Assembly: GCA_963837775.1 (NCBI GenBank)
Contig: CAWIOX010000030.1
Span: 416,335 to 480,334, forward strand
Reading direction: 5' to 3'
DNA: 64,000 nt
Source: CAWIOX01 sp963837775
GTDB lineage: Bacteria; Pseudomonadota; Gammaproteobacteria; Burkholderiales; Burkholderiaceae_D
The notes beneath the pieces were generated by a model, which worked only from the letters and a program-made list of their open reading frames with translations, was not told the origin of the DNA and did no database searches. The number at the start of each line of letters is the position of its first letter. Position 1 is the stretch's first letter. The position numbers and the translations under genes are program-made. This document shows, in pieces, positions 10,035-18,585 of the stretch.

Positions 10035-11193
10035 ATGAAAAAATGGATTGCCGGCTGCGCAGCGAGTCTGCTGCTCGTGGTTGGCGCGGGTCATGTTGCA
10101 ATGGCGCAAAATGCCGATGCCAGCAAGGCAGAGCCTGCTGCGCCAGTCGCTGCCCAGGCCAGTGCCGACAGGTCGAGCCGGTCGATATCCTGAAGCAGAA
10201 TCAGGCCGAGCGCAGCAGGGATCAGCCCGGCAATCTGGCGCCGACCTACCGCATCGTCGTGGAGGGCCGGAAAAATTATTCCAGCCTGCCTGCGCGCGAG
10301 GCCGGCATCCTGATCCAGCCCAAGGCGCAATTCTTCGGGCAGCCGCGCGCGACCACGGCCGGCGAGGCGTGGCGACAATATCTCAACGGGCCACTGACGA
10401 AAATCGGTGGCTGGCTGCTGCTGTTCACGCTGCTGGTGCTGGGCGCAATATATTTGTTCATGGGGCAGGTCAAGTTGAAGGAAAAACGCTACGGGGCGTC
10501 TGATTGAACGCTTCACGCCATTCGAACGCCTGGCCCATTGGACTACCGCGATCAGTTTCGTGCTCCTGGCCATCACGGGCATCACGCTGCTGTTTGGAAA
10601 GTACGTGCTGCTGCCGGTGTTCGGTTTGACCCTGTTCGGCTGGCTGGCATTCGCCTGCAAAAACATCCACAATTTTGTCGGCCCGGTGTTTTTCGGGGGG
10701 ATCGTCGTGCTTTTCATCTTATTCGTGAAACATAATCTGCCGGCCGCCTCCGACCTGAAATGGCTGGTCAAGCTGGGCGGCATGTACGGCGGTGCGCATG
10801 TCAGTTCCGGCCGTTTCAATGGCGGCGAGAAAATCTGGTTTTGGGGTGGCGTTGTTCTGCTGGGATTGATCGTCAGCGCATCCGGGTTCGTGCTGGATAT
10901 GCTGGTGCCGGGTTTCGATTACACGCGCGGCAACATGCAGATCGCCAGCATTATTCATATTGTCGGGGGCGATACTGGTCGCAAGCGTGGCGCTGGGCCA
11001 TATTTACATGGGAACCATCGGTGTGGAAGGCGCATATGAAGGAATGCGTACCGGTTATGTCGATGACACCTGGGCCAAGGAACACCACGACCTGTGGTAT
11101 GACGATATCCAGTCCGGCAAGGTGCCACGCATTCGTACCCGGCAGGGGACGGCCGACATTGGCAGCTCGGTCGACACATCAACTACCAGATAA
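10035..11193 (+). CDS. fdhC: Formate dehydrogenase cytochrome b subunit (three frame breaks)
   Basis: Gamma subunit that anchors the enzyme, binds two b hemes and reduces quinone. The protein is split over frames by a missing base near 10172 and extra G bases near 10495 (GGGG for GGG) and 10965 (GGGGG for GGGG). Repaired order: signal peptide (MKKWIAGCAASLLLVVGAG); a periplasmic stretch with QNQAERSRDQPGNLAPTYR; a first membrane helix (GGWLLLFTLLVLGAIYLFMG); the conserved GRLIERFTPFERLAHW start of the cytochrome b domain; further helices; and GHIYMGTIGVEGAYEGMRTG with TWAKEHHDLW at the end. His residues in ERLAHW, NIHNF and GHIYM are likely heme ligands. The two shifts in G runs look like base-calling errors. 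Confidence 0.85.
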
Positions 11194-11202
11194 GGTGCAA
11201 GG

Positions 11203-11542
11203 ATGAGGAAAATTCTTGTCATGATGGCAGCCATCGTTGTCGCAGCTCAGGTGCAGGCCAAATTGCCCGCGCCGACGGAAGAAGCCAAAACCAAGGCGCT
11301 TGAGAGCCAAGGCGAAAGCCGCATGGTCGGATAAGGTGGCAGCCTATCAATTGTGCAAGGCACAGGATAAGGTTGCTGCTCAGTACCTGAGCGCCAAGGG
11401 GCCGGAGGCGAAGCCGGCGACGGCGACGGCGCCATGCCAGGAGCCGGGGCCCTACGTTTCCCCTGCAATGGCAACTAGCGTAACATCTGCAGCGGAGCCA
11501 TCAGCTCCTCTGCCTGTCGTGACGGCAGTCCCTAAAAAATAA
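11203..11542 (+). CDS. Small exported protein of the Fdh locus (one frame break)
   Basis: The N-terminus is a signal peptide (MRKILVMMAAIVVAAQVQA). After one extra base near 11303 the protein continues KAAWSDKVAAYQLCKAQDKV and AQYLSAKGPEAKPA and ends in a Pro/Ala/Val tail at 11542, giving about 112 aa. Two cysteines remain (QLCKAQ and APCQEPG). It sits nine bases after fdhC with GCAAGG just upstream. Function unknown; the position suggests a periplasmic accessory of the formate locus. Confidence 0.6.
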
Positions 11543-11553
11543 AGGAATTGATA

Positions 11554-11964
11554 ATGAAACTACGAGCATTGATTGCCATTCTTGGTGTCGCGACTGCACT
11601 GACCGCGTGTGTTTCAACCAAGACGGATCAAGTCCCGTCCGTTTCATTCATCGAGCCGGTTGATGGTGCGGTGGTGTCGAGTCCGTTCAAGGTCAAGTTC
11701 GCCGTTGCCGGGATGGAGATAAAGCCTGCCGGCGAGATCGTGCCCAATACCGGTCATCACCACTTGTTCATCGACGGCGTGAGCGCACCACAGGGCGAAA
11801 CGATTCTGTCTGACAGTCAGCATATGCATTTTGGCAAGGGCCAGACCGAGACGCAGGTTTCCTTGCCCCCCGGCCCGCATACATTGACGATGCAGTTCGC
11901 GAATGGCGGGCATCAGTCATATGGACCTGGCATGAGCCGCACCATCACCATCACGGTGAAGTAA
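11554..11964 (+). CDS. DUF4399 domain lipoprotein
   Basis: 136 aa. The signal and lipobox are LTAC (Cys at about 19). The body matches DUF4399: VSFIEPVDGAVVSSPFKVKF, the His-rich NTGHHHLFIDG, then SDSQHMHFGKGQTETQVSL and LPPGPHTLTMQFANG. The His clusters would suit metal binding, but that is inference. AAAGGA precedes the ATG at 11554. It lies between the Fdh subunit genes and fdhD, three bases before fdhD. Confidence 0.8.
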   Translation: MKLRALIAILGVATALTACVSTKTDQVPSVSFIEPVDGAVVSSPFKVKFAVAGMEIKPAGEIVPNTGHHHLFIDGVSAPQGETILSDSQHMHFGKGQTETQVSLPPGPHTLTMQFANGGHQSYGPGMSRTITITVK

Positions 11965-11967
11965 GTC

Positions 11968-12831
11968 ATGTCCAAGTCGTTGCGCCCGATTCTTTCCAAT
12001 GCAGTCGCCAGCCTGACTTATCCGGTCGAGGTGGTGGATGAGCAGGGGCGCATAACGACCATCCATATCCCGGCCGAGCGCCCGCTGACGGTGTATCTGG
12101 ACAAGCGCGAACTGGTGACGCTGATGACCTTGGGCGGCGCGCCTGAAGCCCTGATTCTCGGCTATTTGCGCAATCAGCGGCTGGTCAGGTCGATTGAGGA
12201 TATCGCTTCGGTGCAGGTCGACTGGGAGGTGGAGGCGGTCGCCATCACCACCCGCAACGGCGTCGACAATATCGAAGAGCGCACCTCGAAGCGGGTCATT
12301 ACGACCGGCTGCGGCCAGGGTTCGGTTTTCGGCGGCCTGATGGATGAGGTCGATGCAATTACCTTGCCCGAGGAGGCGCGTCTGACGCAGTCGACGCTGT
12401 ATCGCATCGTCGACCTGATCCGCACCCAATCCTCTATCTATAAGCAAGCCGGTTCGGTGCATGGCTGCGCACTGTTTTCGGCTGAGGGCGAATTGCTGTA
12501 CTTCATTGAGGATGTGGGCCGGCATAATGCGGTCGATTCGATTGCCGGGAAAATGTGGCTGGATGGCGTCAGCGGCCACGACAAGGTGTTTTACACCACC
12601 GGCCGCCTGACTTCCGAGATGGTGATCAAGGGCGCGCAGATGGGCATTCCCTTTCTGCTGTCGCGTTCCGGCACCACCCAGATGGGCCATGCAGTCGCGC
12701 AACGCGTCGGCATGACGCTGGTGGCGCGCTGCACCGGCAAGCATTTCCTGCTGCTGACCGGCAAGCATCGCCTGATCGCCGAGCCGCATTTGCTGGATGA
12801 CGTAACTGCCAAATCACTCAAGCTGGCGTAA
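11968..12831 (+). CDS. fdhD: Formate dehydrogenase sulfurtransferase FdhD
   Basis: 287 aa, cytoplasmic. FdhD passes sulfur from IscS to the molybdenum cofactor of formate dehydrogenase and is needed for its activity. Family marks: ERPLTVYLDKRELVTLMTLG, ITTGCGQGSVFGG around the functional cysteine loop, HGCALF, EDVGRHNAVDSIAG and FYTTGRLTSEMVIKGAQMG. Only one Cys (TGCGQG) is present where E. coli has a CxxC pair, as in many homologues. It closes the formate gene set and immediately follows the DUF4399 gene. Confidence 0.95.
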   Translation: MSKSLRPILSNAVASLTYPVEVVDEQGRITTIHIPAERPLTVYLDKRELVTLMTLGGAPEALILGYLRNQRLVRSIEDIASVQVDWEVEAVAITTRNGVDNIEERTSKRVITTGCGQGSVFGGLMDEVDAITLPEEARLTQSTLYRIVDLIRTQSSIYKQAGSVHGCALFSAEGELLYFIEDVGRHNAVDSIAGKMWLDGVSGHDKVFYTTGRLTSEMVIKGAQMGIPFLLSRSGTTQMGHAVAQRVGMTLVARCTGKHFLLLTGKHRLIAEPHLLDDVTAKSLKLA

Positions 12832-12837
12832 TTCCAT

Positions 12838-12926
12838 TTCTAAATCAACCGTGCACTTTGTCGGCTTCGCTTGCCGTACCTGCGTACTGTCTGCGCTTCG
12901 CCTTCGCGTTCACGATTGATTTAGAA
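12838..12926. repeat. Inverted-repeat-bounded 89-bp intergenic element
   Basis: TTCTAAATCAACCGTG (12838-12853) and CACGATTGATTTAGAA (12911-12926) are inverted copies matching at 15 of 16 bases. They enclose a GC-richer segment containing TGCGTACTGTCTGCGCTTCG. It sits between fdhD and gltX. It could fold as a long stem acting as a terminator or be a small REP/MITE-like repeat; only one copy is seen here. Confidence 0.55.
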
Positions 12927-13029
12927 AAGGAATAAGTCGGCAAGTCCTGGTTTCGCCGCTGTGGGCAACGCGGTAAAATGGTGTTTTTATCTATGACGGC
13001 TTTGGTGAACAAGGCCGTTTTTATTTGCC

Positions 13030-14429
13030 ATGACCACCACCGTCCGCACCCGTTTTGCTCCCAGCCCAACCGGCTATCTCCATCTAGGCGGCGCGCGCAC
13101 CGCGCTGTTCTCCTGGGCCTATGCCCGCCATTTCGGCGGCACTTTCATCTTGCGTATCGAGGATACCGATCTGGAGCGTTCCACGCCGGAAGCGGTGCAA
13201 GCCATCATCGAGGGCATGCAATGGCTCGGCCTGAGTCATGACGAAGGTCCGTTTTACCAGATGCAGCGGATGGACCGCTATCGCGAGGTGGTCGCGCAGA
13301 TGCTGGCCGCCGGCACCGCCTATTACTGCTATTCGTCGCCGGAAGAAGTCGAAGCGATGCGCGAGCGTCAGCGCGCCGCCGGCGAAAAGCCGCGTTACGA
13401 CGGTACATGGCGGCCGGAAGCCGGCAAGACCTTGCCTGCGATTCCGGAAGGGCGCAAACCTGTGGTGCGTTTCAAGAACCCGCTGGAAGGCGAGGTCAGC
13501 TGGGACGACGTGGTCAAAGGCACCATCACCATCGCCAACCGCGAAATGGATGATCTGGTCATCGCCCGGCCGGACGGCACGCCGACTTACAATTTCTGCG
13601 TCGTGATCGATGACTGGGACATGCAGATCACCCACGTGATCCGGGGCGATGACCATGTCAACAACACGCCGCGCCAGATCAATATCCTGAAAGCGCTGGG
13701 CGGCACTCTGCCGCTGTACGGCCATGTGCCGATGATCCTGGGTTCGGATGGCGAAAAGCTGTCCAAGCGCCATGGCGCGGTCAGCGTGATGGATTATCCG
13801 GCGCAAGGCTATTTGCCGGAAGCGATGCTGAATTATCTGGCGCGTCTGGGCTGGAGCCACGGCGATGATGAAGTGTTCTCGATGGAGCAGTTCTGCGCAT
13901 GGTTCGATCTCGATCATCTGTCGAAATCGCCGGCCCAGTTCAATCCGGAAAAACTGGCTTGGCTGAACAACCATTACATCAAGCTGGCCGACAATGCGCG
14001 GCTTGGCGGGCCTGGTGCAGCCGCTGCTGGAAAAGGACGGTGCGGATTTCAATGGCGCGCCCGAGGTGCAGGCGGTGATCGCGCTTGATGAAGGAGCGCG
14101 CCAACACGATCAATGAACTGGCCGATGCTGCGATGCTGTTTTATCGTCAGCCGGCACCGGATGCTGCGCTGCTGGCGCAGCACCTGACGGATGCGGCGAA
14201 ACTGGCGCTGGCCGACTATGCGCAGCGCTGCGAAACGGTCGAATGGAAAAAGGACGCGTTGTCGGCGATGCTGAAAGAAGTGCTGGCAACGCATAAGCTG
14301 AAAATGCCGCAAATGGCGATGCCTTTGCGTTTGCTGATTACCGGCCAATTGCAGACGCCGTCGATAGACGCTGTGGTGGCACTGTTTGCGCGCGAAGTGG
14401 TTTTGGCGCGTCTGGCCAAATACTTATAG
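13030..14429 (+). CDS. gltX: Glutamyl-tRNA synthetase (two frame breaks)
   Basis: About 465 aa after removal of two extra T bases, at 14003-14004 (GCTTGGC) and 14085-14086 (GCTTGATG). It charges tRNA-Glu in the cytoplasm. It opens RTRFAPSPTGYLHLGGARTA with the HIGH-like HLGG motif, holds RGDDHVNNTPRQI, and has the KLSKRHG form of KMSKS. After the repair the C-terminal anticodon-binding part reads ARLAGLVQPLLEKDGADF, ALMKERANTINELADA and ends at LARLAKYL. Because this gene is essential and both breaks are the same CTG-to-CTTG type, I treat it as intact in the organism. Two tRNA-Glu genes follow. Confidence 0.93.
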
Positions 14430-14490
14430 TTTTTCTTAAAGTAAATTTGCATCTTTGAAATTGGCTTGCTATAATTTTGTTTCTTCGCAA

Positions 14491-14566
<76 letters not shown>

Positions 14567-14607
14567 GCGTAAGAAGAAGTAAAGTTGTTGTTAGTAGCAA
14601 GCTTAGT

Positions 14608-14683
14608 GTCCCCATCGTCTAGAGGCCTAGGACATCACCCTTTCACGGTGAGTACAGGGGTTCGAATCCCCTTGGGGACGCCA
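14608..14683 (+). tRNA. tRNA-Glu (TTC), first copy
   Basis: 76 nt from GTCCCCATCGTCTAGAGGCC to GGGGACGCCA, with anticodon loop CTTTCAC (TTC) and T-loop GGTTCGAATCC. It is identical to the second copy at 14748. Confidence 0.96.
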
Positions 14684-14747
14684 GCAAATCTCGATGTTTG
14701 AGTTGCCGGCGTCAAGCAAGTTTGCAAAGCAGTACGGACAGGTTTCT

Positions 14748-14823
14748 GTCCCCATCGTCTAGAGGCCTAGGACATCACCCTTTCACGGTGAGTACAGGGG
14801 TTCGAATCCCCTTGGGGACGCCA
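14748..14823 (+). tRNA. tRNA-Glu (TTC), second copy
   Basis: An exact repeat of the 76-nt tRNA-Glu at 14608, 64 bases downstream. A terminator follows at once, so the Ala-Glu-Glu set is likely one transcript. Confidence 0.96.
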
Positions 14824-14831
14824 ATATAAAA

Positions 14832-14858
14832 AAGCCACGCTTCTGCGTGGCTTTTTTT
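14832..14858 (+). terminator. Terminator after the tRNA cluster
   Basis: AAGCCACGC and GCGTGGCTT pair around TTCT and run into a T tract, nine bases after the second tRNA-Glu. Confidence 0.9.
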
Positions 14859-15065
14859 ATGTGCGCTCGATCTGGTTCGGCATTGCCGGGAATAGCTCGG
14901 CACTGTCAATAAACTTTGTCCTGCATCGCCGACGCTCCCGACAGAATCAGGCTGGCACAGGGATTCCGGCTGCGTCCAGTCGGTAGCACAGGGCCCGTTC
15001 GCCCCAACATGCGTCACTGGTCTGCGTGGTTTGTATGGATGGCTTGACTGCGAATAATCGATCCC

Positions 15066-15149
15066 ATGGTCTTTCCTCAAGCACTAGCCCTGTTCTGCCG
15101 CGTCGCCGGTAACTATGGCGATAAGGGTGTTTGCCGGCAGATGGGCGAA
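15066..15149 (+). pseudogene. Stray N-terminal fragment of an EarP-like gene
   Basis: On the plus strand an ATG at 15066 opens a peptide whose residues 7-23, LALFCRVAGNYGDKGVC, resemble the start of the full EarP in this window (LALFCKVVDNYGDIGIC). Similarity ends after about 27 codons, at the terminator of efp. It is in the opposite orientation to the real earP and has no downstream body, so it is best read as a leftover fragment. Confidence 0.55.
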
Positions 15150-15150
15150 A

Positions 15151-15181
15151 AAAAACGCTGCGGAAAATCGGCAGCGTTTTT
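15151..15181 (-). terminator. Terminator of the earP-efp operon
   Basis: AAAACGCTGC and GCAGCGTTTT pair around a nine-base loop. Read on the minus strand, it ends in a T run just after the efp stop. Confidence 0.85.
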
Positions 15182-15197
15182 AGTCGTCAGGCTGAAA

Positions 15198-15773
15198 TTA
15201 GTTGCGCACTACTTTTTTGAATTCATTGGTGCGCGTATCAATTTCAATCATGTCATCCTGGCTGACAAACAATGGCACTGGAACGGTGTGGCGATACGCT
15301 TCGATTGCATTTTCAATCTTGGCTTCTTTCAATACGTTGCCCGAAGTATTGCCTTTAACTGCGGGTTCCGAGTACACGATTTGGCGAACGATCGTCGTTG
15401 GCAGTTCGACTGAAATTGCTTTGCCGTCGTAAAAAATAGCTTCGCATTCCATGCCGTCTTTCAGGTAGTGCAGCGCATCACCCAGGTTCTCGCCTTCAAT
15501 TTCATACTGTTCGTAGTCGGAGTCCATGAATACATACAATGGATCGGCGAAATAAGAATAGGTCACAGCTTTTTTGTCGAGTACGACGACGTCAAACTTG
15601 TCGTCGCCGCGGAAAACGTTTTCCTGAGGGCTATTTGTCAAAAGATTCTTCATCTTCCACTTATAGGTGAAGCCCGTGCGGCTCGAGCCGTTGACATCAG
15701 AGCGCAAGACGATCATAGGCTTACTGTCAACCATGATAATGTTGCCAACACGAATTTCTTTTGCAGGTTTCAT
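15198..15773 (-). CDS. efp: Translation elongation factor P (Arg32 type)
   Basis: 191 aa. It enters stalled ribosomes and promotes peptide-bond formation at polyproline stretches. The family opening MKPAKEIRVGNIIMVDSKPM is followed by the modification loop NGSSRTGF. The tip residue is Arg32, the type that EarP rhamnosylates, not the Lys used by EpmA. YKWKMKNLLTN and the C-terminal OB domain (VPLFVSQDDMIEIDTRT) are complete. It lies 141 bases downstream of earP on the same strand and ends at a terminator, so the substrate and its enzyme are probably co-expressed. Confidence 0.97.
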   Translation of the reverse strand: MKPAKEIRVGNIIMVDSKPMIVLRSDVNGSSRTGFTYKWKMKNLLTNSPQENVFRGDDKFDVVVLDKKAVTYSYFADPLYVFMDSDYEQYEIEGENLGDALHYLKDGMECEAIFYDGKAISVELPTTIVRQIVYSEPAVKGNTSGNVLKEAKIENAIEAYRHTVPVPLFVSQDDMIEIDTRTNEFKKVVRN

Positions 15774-15914
15774 AGCGAATATACGTAAAAAGGTGGTTGC
15801 ATAAAAATCATCTGTGGCCTGCTGGCAAAAAGCACCGCAAGCCCACGTTTGATTGAATCTTATAATGCGTTAAAAATTAGCGGTATATTTTAACACCCAT
15901 TTTTGAATACTCCC

Positions 15915-17082
15915 TTACTGAACTGTTTCGGCAAACTTCAGTAAATTGGATGCCAGGTCGCCATTTGCCAACAGCTGGCGCTGCCAATCGATGGACATGA
16001 TGGTAATTTTTTGCATGTCGGCTTCAAGCGGTGGCCATATTGCGGCCCAATCGACTGCTGCGTTCGTGGCAGTCGTGGCAGCATTCCAGCCCAAAGAGAA
16101 TTCGCTCAAGCCCTCTGTTCTTGCTGCATAGCACTGCAAAAATGCGTTCAATTTAACGTGGTGCAAGTCTTTGTCTTGTGGGTAGATATGCCAGATAAAA
16201 GGTTTGCCCGCCCACTGTGCGCGAACGAAGGAATCCTCTCCCCGCACAAAATTGAGATCGCATGCCCATAACAGTTTGTCGTAATCAGGCTGGGGAACAA
16301 AAGGCAGCACACGCACGGTTAATGCACCGCGGGTCGCGCTGGTTCCCGCCTTCGCAGCTTGTCCAAGAAATGCCTGCACTGCATCGACAGCAACACCTTC
16401 CGGCACCAGGCAGGTAATCGCCGTGCCGCACCTTTGCCATGCATCAAATAATGCCGAAACCGGTGCCTGCGGATAGCAAAACAAGGAGACCTTCAGGGAT
16501 GCCATCTCTGCTGGCGTGACGCCAAATTGCCCGAGAAAAGCTGCCATTGCAGCTTGATCATGTTGAAATGTCTGGCGCTGTTGTTGCAATTCGGATTCGA
16601 GCAGCAGACCGCCGGTTTTGTTGGTAAAACCGGGAAAGAAAAAATATTTTGTCAAAGACAGTGGTTGAGGCGACGGCAATGCATGGCAACCTTCCACCCA
16701 CTCTTCCGCGCTAAGGCCTTCCAGATTCAGCCACACCGGATGCGGTGTGCGCTGCTGCCATCGCCGCAATATACGCAGGCGGTATGTCACAGGCAAAAAA
16801 CTCAATCACGATATCGGCCACATCACTGGCCGCAAACACGCCGTTCTGATCGCGCCAATGGCGCACCGTCACAGTGCCGATCTGTTGTTCGTCGCGGTCG
16901 ATGGCGACTTCCGGGCAAATCCGCTGAAAACTGCGCAAATCGTCCACCCACAAGGTGACGGCGATGCGATGTTCCTGCTCCAGTTGCCGTGCCAGACGCC
17001 AGCAAATCCCAATGTCGCCATAGTTGTCAACGACTTTGCAAAACAATGCCAGCGATGTTGTTTGATGCTCTTTCAGATGCAT
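15915..17082 (-). CDS. earP: EF-P arginine rhamnosyltransferase EarP (one frame break)
   Basis: About 388 aa after one extra base near 16745 is removed. It adds rhamnose from dTDP-rhamnose to Arg32 of EF-P and has a GT-B fold (formerly DUF2331). Visible marks: N-terminal LALFCKVVDNYGDIGICWRL, then FACDIPPAYIAAMA, WLNLEGLSAEEWVE, KYFFFPGFTNKTGGLL and the C-terminal nucleotide-sugar region CDLNFVRGEDSFVRAQWAGK followed by PFIWHIYPQ. The ATG at 17082 is chosen; a TTG five codons earlier is possible. The neighbouring efp encodes the matching Arg32 protein. Copy 2 of the dispersed repeat lies about 90 bases upstream. Confidence 0.92.
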
Positions 17083-17172
17083 TTTTTGGTGGTTCAAGAT
17101 TCAAATTCCAACAGTGTAATGTAATAATTGCCATCCTCCGTAGCTGGCGGCCGGTGTCGCGGGCAATAAAAT

Positions 17173-17245
17173 ATACTGCACCCTGTATTTTTAAATACCC
17201 AATGAATATAAGCGGGAATCGCATGATTTAATGCCATACCCCGCC
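17173..17245 (+). repeat. Dispersed intergenic repeat, copy 2
   Basis: Left part ATACTGCACCCTGTATTTTT, core CAATGAATATAAGCGGGAA (17200-17218), right end ATACCCCGCC. It lies between earP and the cydX stop, with the core antisense to earP. Confidence 0.7.
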
Positions 17246-17256
17246 AATATTGAAAA

Positions 17257-17424
17257 TTACCGGCCCCGGCCGGACTCTTGCTCGCGGCGTGCGCGCTCGA
17301 AGCGTTCCTGCGTCTGCGCTTCGTCGCGCTCGCCGAACGCGTAATTGGCTTCCAGCCACATCACGTTGATGATGCCGAACGCCAGTGCCAGGCCGATGCC
17401 CAGAATCCAGTTGAAATACCACAT
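17257..17424 (-). CDS. cydX: Cytochrome bd oxidase small subunit CydX
   Basis: 55 aa. One membrane helix opens the protein (MWYFNWILGIGLALAFGIIN), followed by VMWLEANYAFGE and a charged tail. The W..NW.LG.G.A...I...W.E pattern is the CydX/YbgT signature. It stabilises the heme site of cytochrome bd in the inner membrane. GGAGAG precedes the ATG, which lies nine bases after the cydB stop. Confidence 0.93.
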   Translation of the reverse strand: MWYFNWILGIGLALAFGIINVMWLEANYAFGERDEAQTQERFERARREQESGRGR

Positions 17425-17433
17425 GCGGCTCTC

Positions 17434-18573
17434 CTAGTAAGCGGTGTGTTCGTTGTCGCGGATGTGCGTGGCGTCGATCTTGCCGCGCATCACGCGATAG
17501 ACCCAGCCGGTGTACAGGATGATGATCGGCAGCATGATCACCACCACCCAGAACATGATGCCCAGGCTCTTGTGGCTGGCCACCGCATCCCATGCGGTCA
17601 GGCTGCTGTTCGGGTCCAGCGAGGACGGCATCACGAACGGGAACAGCGATGCGCCTGCGGTCAGGATCACCATCGCCACCGACAGTCCGCTGCTGAGAAA
17701 GGCGGCCAGCGCGCGTTTCGACGCTGTGAAGAACAGGCACATCATCGCCCCGGCAAGACCCAATGCGGGCAAGGCCCACATTGCCGGCCAGCGCGCGTAG
17801 TTATCCATCCAGGCGCCGCGCGCCAGTTCCACCGTCTTGGCCACCGGCATGAACGCGGTATTGACGTCCGGCATCGCCACGATGCGAAAGCCGTTGATGC
17901 CGGTCGCGACCCAGATCCCCGCCAGCACGAAGCAGGTGATGGTCGCCACCGACGCGATGGCTGCCGCCTTGCGCGCCCGCTGCGCGACCACGCCGTCGGT
18001 CTTGACCTGCAGGAAAGCCGCGCCGTGCATCAGCAGCATCGCCACGCTGAGCGCGCCGGCCAGCAGCCCGAACGGATTGAGCAGGCCGAACAAGCCGCCG
18101 ACATATTCCAGCCGCATGCTGTCGTCGTAATGGAAGGGCACGCCCAGCAGCAGGTTGCCGAACGCGACGCCGAAGATCAGCGGCGGCACCAGGCCGCCGG
18201 CAAACAGGCCCCAGTCCCAGGCATTGCGCCAGCGCGCATCGGCCAGCTTGCTGCGGTAATCGAAGCCGACCGGACGCAGGAACAGCGAGAACAGCAGCAG
18301 CATCAGCGCGCTGTAAAAGCCGGAAAACGCCGCCGCATACACCAGCGGCCAGGCCGCAAACAGCGCGCCGCCGGCGGTGATGAACCAGGTCTGGTTGCCT
18401 TCCCAGGTCGGGCCGATCGCGTTGATGACGATGCGGCGCTCGGTGTCGTTCTTGCCGACGAAGGGCAGCAGCATGCCGACCCCGAAATCGAAGCCGTCGG
18501 TCAGCGCGAAGCCGATCAGCAGCACGCCGACGAAGCCCCACCAGATCACTTTCAAGGTTTCGTAATCGAACAT
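17434..18573 (-). CDS. cydB: Cytochrome bd ubiquinol oxidase subunit II
   Basis: 379 aa, intact. Multi-helix membrane partner of CydA in quinol oxidation with oxygen reduction. Family marks are LKVIWWGFVGVLLIGFALTD, GFDFGVGMLLPF, INAIGPTWEGNQTWFITAGG and a C-terminal HKSLGIMFWVVVIMLPIIIL. It is between cydA and cydX on the minus strand, with only 12 bases separating it from cydA. It drains the quinone pool that formate dehydrogenase fills. Confidence 0.96.
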   Translation of the reverse strand: MFDYETLKVIWWGFVGVLLIGFALTDGFDFGVGMLLPFVGKNDTERRIVINAIGPTWEGNQTWFITAGGALFAAWPLVYAAAFSGFYSALMLLLFSLFLRPVGFDYRSKLADARWRNAWDWGLFAGGLVPPLIFGVAFGNLLLGVPFHYDDSMRLEYVGGLFGLLNPFGLLAGALSVAMLLMHGAAFLQVKTDGVVAQRARKAAAIASVATITCFVLAGIWVATGINGFRIVAMPDVNTAFMPVAKTVELARGAWMDNYARWPAMWALPALGLAGAMMCLFFTASKRALAAFLSSGLSVAMVILTAGASLFPFVMPSSLDPNSSLTAWDAVASHKSLGIMFWVVVIMLPIIILYTGWVYRVMRGKIDATHIRDNEHTAY

Positions 18574-18585
18574 GGCGGCTGACTC

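Noticed and set aside
14608..14823. Duplicated tRNA-Glu as a phage attachment-site pair
   Set aside because: Both copies are complete tRNAs only 64 bases apart with no integrase between or beside them.
14775..15080. Minus-strand frame of about 100 codons beginning near 15080
   Set aside because: It runs through a tRNA-Glu gene and terminator and yields the well-known spurious GVPKGIRTPV peptide.
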